Positions 1 through 5,206 of a stretch of 6,452 bases of DNA are shown piece by piece. Position 1 is the stretch's first letter. Every line of letters starts with the position of its first letter. Made by a program: the position numbers and the translations under genes. Origin of the DNA: Moraxellaceae bacterium (GTDB lineage: Bacteria > Pseudomonadota > Gammaproteobacteria > Pseudomonadales > UBA3067); assembly GCA_002401525.1 (NCBI GenBank), contig NVTH01000039.1, positions 6,873 to 13,324 of the forward strand, read 5' to 3'. Under the pieces are notes generated by a model. It saw nothing but the letters and a program-made list of their open reading frames with translations, made no database searches and was not told the DNA's origin.

Positions 1-180
1 CTTGACGAATCACTGGAAGGGTTTCGATTAGGACAAAAAGTGCGTCACATGAAGTTTGGCGAGGGGGTGATTTTAAATAGCGAGGGGCAAGGACCCAACG
101 CACGATTGCAAGTCAATTTCTATCGCGCGGGAAGTAAATGGTTAGTGGCTCAGTACGCGCGTCTGGAAGTATGTGATTAG
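1..180 (+). CDS. uvrD: UvrD/Rep-type DNA helicase II, C-terminal end (5' part outside window)
   Basis: Frame 1 is open from the first base to a TAG at 178-180 and gives 59 residues. They match the extreme C-terminus of UvrD (DNA helicase II): a conserved VRHxKFGEGVIL block, then an EGQGPNARLQVNF-like stretch, then KWLVAQYARLE just before the stop. In the family this small Tudor-like C-terminal domain follows the two helicase lobes and contacts partner proteins such as RNA polymerase. The full protein is a 3'-5' SF1 helicase acting in nucleotide excision repair and methyl-directed mismatch repair. The ATPase motifs lie outside the window, so only the tail is seen. The identification rests on the match to remembered UvrD tails; PcrA and Rep are close relatives, but this sequence looks most like gammaproteobacterial UvrD. 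The gene appears to end its own transcription unit, since an 88-base AT-rich gap with an inverted repeat follows. Confidence 0.88.
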   Translation, partial: LDESLEGFRLGQKVRHMKFGEGVILNSEGQGPNARLQVNFYRAGSKWLVAQYARLEVCD

Positions 181-183
181 AAT

Positions 184-218
184 ACCTTAGTTAATTTCCT
201 AGCAAGGTTTGCTAAGGT
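184..218 (+). terminator. Possible weak terminator hairpin after uvrD
   Basis: The arms ACCTTAG (184-190) and CTAAGGT (212-218) are perfectly complementary over 7 bp. A competing smaller hairpin, TAGCAA/TTGCTA (200-214, 3-nt loop), sits inside. The sequence after it is only loosely T-rich (TGATTTTCT). It lies 4 bases after the uvrD stop and before dctP, so it could end the helicase transcript. The stems are AT-rich and lack a clean U-tract, so it may be weak or attenuating. Confidence 0.35.
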
Positions 219-268
219 GATTTTCTAATATAGGCAAATATTAACAATAAATTAAGGGTCGAAAACTA

Positions 269-1402
269 ATGAAACGAAGAAAATTTGTGGCTGCCTTAGG
301 CGTAGGGGCTGGGGCTTTGGCAGTGGGTGCCTGTAATCAAGCGGCTGACTCCTGTGGCGATGGCACTAATCAGGGAACCGCCAATAACAGTGCTATTGCT
401 GACAAAAAACAAATTTATAATTGGAAGCTTGTTACTTCTTGGCCTAAAAATTTGCCAGGTTTGGGGGAAGCGCCAGAACGGCTTGCAAAAATCGTTAAAG
501 ACATGAGCGATGGTCGCATTAACATTAGAGTCTACGGTGCGGGAGAAATTGTCCCTGCCCTTGAGGTGTTTGATGCTGTTTCTAACGGTGTCTCCGAAAT
601 AGGCCACAGTGGTGCCTATTACTGGAAAGGAAAAATCCCCGCCGCACAATTTTTCACTGCCATTCCTTTTGGACTGACCGCCCAGGAAATAAATGGTTGG
701 CTTCATCACGGCGGTGGCCTGGAATTGTGGCGCGAGCTGTACGATGATTTCGGATTGATACCCATGGCGGGAGGCAATACTGGCGTGCAAATGGCGGGTT
801 GGTTTAATAAGGAAATTAATTCGTTAGAAGATATGAAAGGATTAAAAATGCGCATTCCAGGATTAGGCGGGGAAGTGCTGAAAAAGATTGGCGGTGTGCC
901 CGTCACTTTGCCTGGTGGCGAACTGTTTACTGCGCTGCAAACGGGCACCATCGATGCGACCGAATGGGTGGGACCTTACAACGATTTAGCGTTTGGTTTA
1001 TATAAAGCGGCTAAATATTACTATTACCCAGGGTGGCATGAGCCGGGTGCAATGTTAGAATTTATTTTTAATAAAGAAAAATTCAATGCCTTGCCTGCGG
1101 ATCTACAAGCAATTTTAACTCACGCTTGTCGAGCAGTGAACCAGGACATGTTAGACATTTATACAGCGAAAAATAATGATGCCTTGGTCACATTGGTAGA
1201 ACAGCATAATGTGCAATTGAGAAAGCTTCCTGATGATGTATTAATGGAACTAAGAAAGGTCTCTGATGAGGTGGCGCTAAAGGTCTCTGAAACCAGCCCG
1301 TTGACTAAACGCATTTATGATTCAGTAATGAAGTTTAAAAACAGCGTGTTAGATTATCATGCCATCTCAGAGCAAGCCTATCTCAATGCGCGAACTTTAT
1401 AA
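269..1402 (+). CDS. dctP: TRAP transporter substrate-binding lipoprotein, DctP/TakP type, Tat-exported
   Basis: This 377-residue protein is the extracytoplasmic solute receptor of a TRAP transporter; it captures an organic acid and hands it to the DctQM permease. The N-terminus has a twin arginine (R3-R4, KRRKFV), an Ala/Gly-rich hydrophobic stretch and a lipobox VGAC with Cys22. This suggests Tat export followed by lipid anchoring. A low-complexity linker follows to about residue 47, then the mature DctP fold. Likely ligand residues, matched by recall to TakP, are Gln174 (NTGVQ), Arg195 (MRIPG), Glu232-Trp233 (ATEWVGP) and Glu258 (WHEPG). TakP-type proteins bind 2-oxo acids through a sodium ion; relatives bind lactate through calcium. 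The ATG is preceded by AAGGG at 254-258, 10 bases upstream. No permease gene is next to it on this strand; dctQ and dctM lie about 1.5 kb away on the other strand. The family call is firm; the exact ligand is inferred. Confidence 0.92.
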   Translation: MKRRKFVAALGVGAGALAVGACNQAADSCGDGTNQGTANNSAIADKKQIYNWKLVTSWPKNLPGLGEAPERLAKIVKDMSDGRINIRVYGAGEIVPALEVFDAVSNGVSEIGHSGAYYWKGKIPAAQFFTAIPFGLTAQEINGWLHHGGGLELWRELYDDFGLIPMAGGNTGVQMAGWFNKEINSLEDMKGLKMRIPGLGGEVLKKIGGVPVTLPGGELFTALQTGTIDATEWVGPYNDLAFGLYKAAKYYYYPGWHEPGAMLEFIFNKEKFNALPADLQAILTHACRAVNQDMLDIYTAKNNDALVTLVEQHNVQLRKLPDDVLMELRKVSDEVALKVSETSPLTKRIYDSVMKFKNSVLDYHAISEQAYLNARTL

Positions 1403-1524
1403 TGAACCCTAAATAATAGAAGCCGGTTTGTAAATAAACTCAAATTTGAAATAAGCACGGCTTAAAATACTCGCTAGATCACTACAACTTATCCGTTAAT
1501 CTGCTTAAATTAATAGGGGCACCT

Positions 1525-1534
1525 CTAAATTTAG
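1525..1534. promoter_or_regulatory. Perfect 10-bp palindrome upstream of the tauE-like gene
   Basis: CTAAATTTAG is a perfect palindrome ending 23 bases before the ATG of the TauE-like gene. Just upstream, TAGGGG (1514-1519) and CCTCTA (1522-1527) form a near-perfect second dyad. Such sites can bind a dimeric repressor or be part of a hairpin in the leader. A 10-bp AT-rich palindrome can also occur by chance, and no matching copy was seen near other genes in the window. Confidence 0.25.
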
Positions 1535-1557
1535 ACGTTAGTATCATGGATGTATGA

Positions 1558-2403
1558 ATGGGTCTTGAGTTCCTAGTTGGCATAGTCATCGGTAGTATTT
1601 TAGGCTTAACGGGTGCCGGAGGATCTGTATTCGCTGTTCCAATGCTTGTTTATGGGTTGCAACTTCCGGCTCAGAATGCGGTGGGCATATCGCTTGGGGC
1701 TGTCGCGGTCAGCGCATTCGTTGGCGTGTTGACTCGGTTCCGACGGGGCATCATCGTTTGGGCACCGGCTGGAATTGTTGCAGTGACCGGCGTTTCCACC
1801 GCTCCTTTAGGGCTTTGGACCAGTCGCCAAATTCCCGATCATTTCCTATTATTCGCTTTTTCATTGTTAGTTTTTCTGATCGCCCATCGTATGTGGCATG
1901 AAACGCGCAACCAAACCGCGAAAACTCCAATTATGAAAACAGCCGTACAACAGTCGGGAAGTCTGATTGTGATGACTCAGGGAGAAGGGTTTTTATCCAG
2001 TGGACTAGAGGTTAAAGGGGTTATATTGATTGCCCTTGTGGGGCTCGTGACGGGATTTTTAGCGGGATTATTTGGTGTCGGCGGGGGCTTTATTATAGTC
2101 CCAACATTAATAATCTTGTTGGGGCTAGGGATTCATCAAGCGATAGCGACTTCGTTGGTGATTATTTTATTTATCGGCAGTTCAGGATTCTTAAGTTTTT
2201 TGAATGTGCAGGATAATATGCCCGTGAATATTTTAATTCAGGTAATCATTGGTGGTGCTGTAGGAATGGTTTTGGGTACATTTTTTAGCAAATACTTGAC
2301 CGGTATCGTATTGCAGCGACTATTTGTGTTTATCCTCTCCAGCGTGGCTTTATTTACTTTCTATAATTCGGTGCAAGGCATCGCGGAAATTTATTTATCT
2401 TAA
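1558..2403 (+). CDS. TauE/SafE-family membrane protein (putative sulfite/sulfonate/organic anion exporter)
   Basis: This is a 281-residue polytopic inner-membrane protein with the internal duplication typical of the TauE/SafE (DUF81) family. The first half carries GLTGAGGSVFAVPMLV at residues 16-31 and the second half GLFGVGGGFIIVPTLI at 170-185. Each is followed by three to four hydrophobic segments, with a hydrophilic linker at about 113-152. Family members export sulfite, sulfoacetate or other small anions, but most are uncharacterised and substrate cannot be read from sequence. The start is chosen because the hydrophobic N-terminus and glycine motif begin at once, as in relatives; upstream in-frame extension is blocked by TGA at 1555-1557. 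The Shine-Dalgarno is poor (only GGA at about 1548-1550). The gene lies 155 bases after dctP on the same strand, so it may share its transcript or have its own promoter. It converges with the thioesterase gene. Confidence 0.85.
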   Translation: MGLEFLVGIVIGSILGLTGAGGSVFAVPMLVYGLQLPAQNAVGISLGAVAVSAFVGVLTRFRRGIIVWAPAGIVAVTGVSTAPLGLWTSRQIPDHFLLFAFSLLVFLIAHRMWHETRNQTAKTPIMKTAVQQSGSLIVMTQGEGFLSSGLEVKGVILIALVGLVTGFLAGLFGVGGGFIIVPTLIILLGLGIHQAIATSLVIILFIGSSGFLSFLNVQDNMPVNILIQVIIGGAVGMVLGTFFSKYLTGIVLQRLFVFILSSVALFTFYNSVQGIAEIYLS

Positions 2404-2406
2404 ATA

Positions 2407-2503
2407 TTTAAACGCGAATAATTAACCGGATATAGTTCGGATTAAGTAGTTCAATTCGAACAGTTCAATGCGAATAGATTAATTTAAATAATTCAACGCG
2501 GAA
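2407..2503. repeat. Cluster of degenerate short repeats in the convergent spacer
   Basis: The 89-base spacer between the two convergent genes holds imperfect copies of a 13-14-base unit: AGTTCAATTCGAA (2448-2460), AGTTCAATGCGAA (2462-2474) and AATTCAACGCGGAA (2490-2503). A related AAACGCGAATA lies at 2410-2420. The first two full units are spaced 14 bases apart and the third begins 28 bases after the second. The last unit runs into the 3' end of the thioesterase gene and supplies its stop codon. They look like decayed tandem duplications; no protein-binding role is evident. Confidence 0.4.
2422..2445. terminator. Weak bidirectional hairpin between convergent genes
   Basis: TTAACCG (2422-2428) can pair with CGGATTAA (2438-2445) with one bulged A. 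It is the best stem in the spacer between the TauE-like gene and the thioesterase gene, where both strands need a transcription end. It is short and mostly A-T, with no strong U-tract on either strand, so termination here is doubtful. Confidence 0.2.
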
Positions 2504-2888
2504 CTTGTCGAGTGCGACGATTTTTATTAATTGCCACAAAAGTAAATATGCTTTCGGTGACTTTACGTTGCTCATCCTCAGCGGGATAGCAGACCCACAC
2601 CTCCACATTCACCTTGATAGAACTTCGGCCGATACTGAGTAATTCGGTATAGCAACTAATGATTGAGCCCACCGTCACTGGAAGCATAAAGGACATGCTT
2701 TCGATGGCCACCGTGGCGACTTTGCCTCGGGCAAGTTGTTGTGCATAAGTACTACCAGCAAGATCCATTTGAGACACAATCCAGCCGCCGTAGATATCAC
2801 CAAAGCCGTCGGAATCTCTTGGCATTACCGATAATTTAGAAGATAAAGTACCTTTGGGTTTCGGTGTTTCTTCGTTGTCCATATTCAT
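2493..2888 (-). CDS. YciA-like acyl-CoA thioesterase (hotdog fold)
   Basis: This 131-residue protein is a cytoplasmic hotdog-fold thioesterase that hydrolyses acyl-CoA to free acid plus CoA. The diagnostic block is GDIYGGWIVSQMDLAG at residues 30-45. Asp42 in the SQMD motif matches the catalytic aspartate of YciA. The following VATVAIESMSFMLPVTVG and SSIKVNVEVWV stretches are also YciA-like. YciA enzymes have broad specificity for short to long acyl-CoAs. The open frame reaches back to a TTG at 2948, directly after the dctM stop. I prefer the ATG at 2888 (a second ATG is at 2882): it has GAG 9 bases upstream and gives the family's usual N-terminal length of about 28 residues before GDIYGG. 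It is the third gene of a dctQ-dctM operon, 60 bases after dctM. The C-terminal tail is basic (RRTRQVPR). Family assignment is firm; link to the transported substrate is unknown. Confidence 0.85.
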   Translation of the reverse strand: MNMDNEETPKPKGTLSSKLSVMPRDSDGFGDIYGGWIVSQMDLAGSTYAQQLARGKVATVAIESMSFMLPVTVGSIISCYTELLSIGRSSIKVNVEVWVCYPAEDEQRKVTESIFTFVAINKNRRTRQVPR

Positions 2889-2948
2889 AGTGGTCTCAGA
2901 TGTTGAGCGTTTAAATGGGTTGGCAATCTTGAGTAGTACGGGTCTCAA

Positions 2949-4334
2949 TTAAGAGGGCGCGTAAATCTGTTCGGGTAGCCACGTCGCAAGTTCTGGCCAG
3001 ACCACTAACAATAACATCAAAATAAGTTGTATGAGTATAAAAGGCAGCACGCCTTTGTACATTGCTGTGGTGGTAATTTCTGGAGGCGCGACGCCGCGTA
3101 AATAAAATAACGCAAAACCAAACGGTGGGGTGAGAAAAGAAGTTTGAAGATTGATGGCGATAAGAATTCCTAGCCAAACAGGGTCCAGCCCCATGGCCAA
3201 TAAAATTGGCCCTACAATGGGAACCACGACAAAGGTGATTTCAATAAAGTCTAATATAAAGCCCAGTAAAAAAATCACCAGCATAACCACAAAGGTAGCT
3301 CCTACTACACCACCGGGCATTGCAGTGAAGAGAGAGTGGATTAGCTCTTCTCCGCCAAAGCCCCTAAACACCAACGAAAATAGTGCCGCGCCAATAAGGA
3401 TTTGAAACACCATTGAAGTGATCTTAGTGGTGGATCGCATGACTTCTTTAAGCGTCTCCAAAGGTAATTTTTTATTAGCCAGGGCTAACAACGTCGCGCC
3501 CATTGCACCGACACCGGAGGCTTCAGTGGGCGTAGCGTAACCGCCCAAAATGGAACCCAATACGGTGATGATTAATCCCAGAGGTGGCAATAGACTACGA
3601 ATTACTTCGCGCCATAAATTAGAGTGGTCACTGGGTTCGGAGTCTTGCACGGCCGGAATCGATTCAGGTTTAACAACGGCCAATAAGGCAATATAGGCCA
3701 GATAAAGCCCCACTAAAATCAAACCCGGAATGAGGGCTCCGAAAAACAAATCGCCAACGGAAACAGTTTTAGGGGCAAAGATGCCCATTTGAAGTTGTGC
3801 TTTTTGGTATGCATTAGAAAGCACATCTGCCAACAATACTAAAGCAATGGAGGGGGGGATAATTTGGCCTAAAGTGCCTGTTGCACAAATTAGTCCGCTG
3901 GCAAAAGAAGGGCTATAGCCTTTCTTGAGCATGGTGGGTAAAGACAATAGACCCATGGTGACTACTGTGGCACCCACAATGCCCGTGCTGGCGGCCAGCA
4001 GCATGCCTACCAGCGTCACCGACACACCAAGGCCACCGCGCATTCTGCCAAACAGTTTGGTCATGGTTTCTAGTAATTGCTCAGCGATTTTCGATTTTTC
4101 TAAAATTACGCCCATCAAAACAAACAGCGGCACCGCGATTAAGGTCTGATTAGTAATAATGCCGAAAATGCGGTTGGGCACGGCAATTAGGAAGCTGCCA
4201 TCAAAGGTGCCGGTGGCGATTCCGGCAGCCGCGAAAGCCAAGGCAGTGCCGGCTAAAGAAAAGGCAACCGGGTAGCCCAGCAGCAGCACAATACACACGC
4301 CTGCAAACAAAAATAGGGGGATATATTCAACCAT
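2949..4334 (-). CDS. dctM: TRAP transporter large permease subunit DctM
   Basis: This 461-residue inner-membrane protein is the transport subunit that moves substrate across the membrane with an ion gradient. It is rich in hydrophobic segments, consistent with the roughly 12 helices of the family. Conserved motifs include NQTLIAVPLFVLMGVILEKS (62-81), the GTLGQIIPPSI loop (153-163), GGYATPTEASGVGA (264-277) and TSFLTPPFGFALFYLRG (398-414). The two PP-containing loops, IIPPS and LTPPFG, mark the two halves of the transporter. The insert at 170-200 resembles the DctM group often labelled mannitol/chloroaromatic, which also contains TakM-type permeases; this matches the TakP-like receptor. The frame extends 4 codons further to a TTG at 4346. 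The ATG at 4334 is chosen because GAG lies 7 bases upstream and the protein then starts like its relatives. It sits 27 bases after dctQ and 60 bases before the thioesterase, so the three are probably co-transcribed. Confidence 0.93.
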   Translation of the reverse strand: MVEYIPLFLFAGVCIVLLLGYPVAFSLAGTALAFAAAGIATGTFDGSFLIAVPNRIFGIITNQTLIAVPLFVLMGVILEKSKIAEQLLETMTKLFGRMRGGLGVSVTLVGMLLAASTGIVGATVVTMGLLSLPTMLKKGYSPSFASGLICATGTLGQIIPPSIALVLLADVLSNAYQKAQLQMGIFAPKTVSVGDLFFGALIPGLILVGLYLAYIALLAVVKPESIPAVQDSEPSDHSNLWREVIRSLLPPLGLIITVLGSILGGYATPTEASGVGAMGATLLALANKKLPLETLKEVMRSTTKITSMVFQILIGAALFSLVFRGFGGEELIHSLFTAMPGGVVGATFVVMLVIFLLGFILDFIEITFVVVPIVGPILLAMGLDPVWLGILIAINLQTSFLTPPFGFALFYLRGVAPPEITTTAMYKGVLPFILIQLILMLLLVVWPELATWLPEQIYAPS

Positions 4335-4361
4335 GAATGGACTCAATGCCTTTATATCGAA

Positions 4362-4937
4362 TTAATGGTTATCCGTTGCCGCATCGGAAAGAGGATTGGT
4401 GGTTAAGGGTTTGTCAGTGATTTGCAGCGTGTCAGTGACAATAAGTGCGTTGCGCAGTAACTCGGTAAGCCCTTGTAGTAACAGGGAGATCACCAGCACG
4501 GCAATTAAGGATTTAAGAAGAAATACGGCGGGTATGCCTCCCGCTTCAGGAGAACTTTCGTAAATACGCCAAGTGGCAGCCAGGTAGTCCAGGCTAACCC
4601 AGCCAATAAATAAGCAGACCGGCATCAAAAGGAATGATGTGCCAAAAAGATTAACCCATGCTTTTGTTTTAGGGCTATGGAGACGGTAAAAAATATCAAC
4701 TCGAACATGCTCATCGCATTTAAGCGTGTAGGCAGAGGCACCCATAAATAAAGTGGCGTGCAAATACATTACGGACTCCTGCATGGCGATGGAACCGAAG
4801 CCAACTAAGTAGCGCAGCACAACAATCAGAAAGGTGATACACATCATTAATAGCGTGATCCAGGCAAGACCACGTCCGCAAACTTCGGAAAATGTGTCCA
4901 AGCCCCTAAGGATGTTATTTAGTAGTTTGATATTCAT
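4362..4937 (-). CDS. dctQ: TRAP transporter small permease subunit DctQ
   Basis: This 191-residue, four-helix inner-membrane protein is the small subunit that pairs with DctM. Hydrophobic segments lie at about 23-45, 54-72, 93-118 and 134-158. Family landmarks are EHVRVDIFYRL (76-86), between helices 2 and 3, and ESSPEAGGIPAVFLLKSLI (127-145), leading into helix 4. The hydrophilic C-terminal tail (about 168-191) is variable in relatives. The frame runs back to a TTG at 4976, but the ATG at 4937 is preferred: the extra 13 residues are not family-like and their coding region contains a perfect TATAAT. Neither start has a good Shine-Dalgarno; the leader before the ATG is a pyrimidine run. It is the first gene of the dctQ-dctM-thioesterase group. 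Sequence identity among DctQ proteins is low, so the call rests on length, topology, the two motifs and the adjacent dctM. Confidence 0.9.
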   Translation of the reverse strand: MNIKLLNNILRGLDTFSEVCGRGLAWITLLMMCITFLIVVLRYLVGFGSIAMQESVMYLHATLFMGASAYTLKCDEHVRVDIFYRLHSPKTKAWVNLFGTSFLLMPVCLFIGWVSLDYLAATWRIYESSPEAGGIPAVFLLKSLIAVLVISLLLQGLTELLRNALIVTDTLQITDKPLTTNPLSDAATDNH

Positions 4938-4964
4938 AGAAAAAGAAGAAATCAAAAAAGGTCG

Positions 4965-4970
4965 ATTATA
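4965..4970 (-). promoter_or_regulatory. Candidate -10 box for the dctQ-dctM-thioesterase operon
   Basis: On the minus strand 4970-4965 reads TATAAT, a perfect sigma-70 -10 hexamer, 27 bases before the dctQ ATG. A transcript starting about 7 bases downstream would have a leader of roughly 20 bases. No TTGACA-like -35 lies 15-19 bases upstream; that region is GGGGCCCAAAAAATTT on the minus strand. An activator, or reliance on the -10 box alone, would therefore be needed. A hexamer match alone is weak evidence in AT-rich DNA. Confidence 0.4.
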
Positions 4971-5012
4971 CCCCAACCAGGAAATTTTTTGGGCCCCAAA
5001 AGTGGCTAGTGA

Positions 5013-5101
5013 GTTATTAACAAGCTAGTTTAAAATTGAAACAACCGGACCTGTTTAAACGTAACTTTAATCCTGTGTGTTAAAGTGATCGCCAGTTTAA
5101 T
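5013..5101. promoter_or_regulatory. Cluster of palindromes in the divergent intergenic region (possible operators)
   Basis: The spacer between dctQ (minus) and the response regulator (plus) contains GTTATTAAC (5013-5021, odd palindrome) and GTTTAAAC (5053-5060, perfect 8-bp palindrome). It also has the perfect inverted repeat ACTTTAA-N9-TTAAAGT (5064-5086). Further GTTTAA half-sites lie at 5028-5033 and 5095-5100, and GCTAGT is directly repeated at 5005-5010 and 5024-5029. The arms share a TTTAA core, as expected of one transcription factor binding several half-sites. The region is AT-rich, so some matches will be chance. No clear -35/-10 pair for the plus-strand gene could be placed here. 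Confidence 0.4.
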
Positions 5102-5158
5102 TGGTATCTGACCCTAATTTGCGGGAGCTGTAGGGTATAGGAATAGAGAACTCTGAGG

Positions 5159-5175
5159 TGCACTGACTGGGTGCA
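5159..5175 (+). other. Small hairpin in the leader of the response-regulator gene
   Basis: TGCAC (5159-5163) pairs with GTGCA (5171-5175) around a 7-base loop. It lies about 32 bases upstream of the start codon, in what is probably the untranslated leader. The stem is only 5 bp. It could modestly affect translation or be chance. Confidence 0.2.
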
Positions 5176-5206
5176 AGGCAGACAGCTTAATAGATCGGGA
5201 AGGCAT

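Noticed and set aside
296..951. Minus-strand open frames opposite dctP
   Set aside because: They lie wholly inside a confidently identified DctP gene and their translations show no family features.
1420..1463. AAGCCG/CGGCTT inverted repeat after dctP as a terminator
   Set aside because: The arms are 6 bp with a 32-base loop and no U-tract; the inner GTTT/AAAC stem is too short to be convincing.
1514..1527. TAGGGGCACCTCTA near-palindrome as the end of a lost insertion sequence
   Set aside because: There is no second matching end, no transposase remnant and no visible target duplication nearby.
2889..2948. Longer thioesterase start at a TTG directly after the dctM stop (20 extra residues)
   Set aside because: The start codon is TTG without a Shine-Dalgarno, the extension is not like the family, and an ATG with GAG upstream gives the usual YciA length.
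2911..4149. Open frames overlapping dctM in other frames (2911-3177 minus, 3151-3405 plus, 3925-4149 plus)
   Set aside because: They are frame shadows of the conserved membrane protein; compositions are low-complexity and unlike real proteins.
4335..4346. DctM extended by 4 residues from a TTG at 4346
   Set aside because: The AAGG upstream is only 2-3 bases from the TTG, while the ATG at 4334 has a well-placed GAG and matches relatives' N-termini.
4938..4976. DctQ extended by 13 residues from a TTG at 4976
   Set aside because: The extension overlaps a perfect TATAAT, has no ribosome-binding site, and the ATG at 4937 gives a normal DctQ N-terminus.
5036..5066. TTGAAA (5036-5041) as a -35 box for the response-regulator gene
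   Set aside because: No -10-like hexamer occurs at 16-18 bases; the nearest candidates are at wrong spacing.
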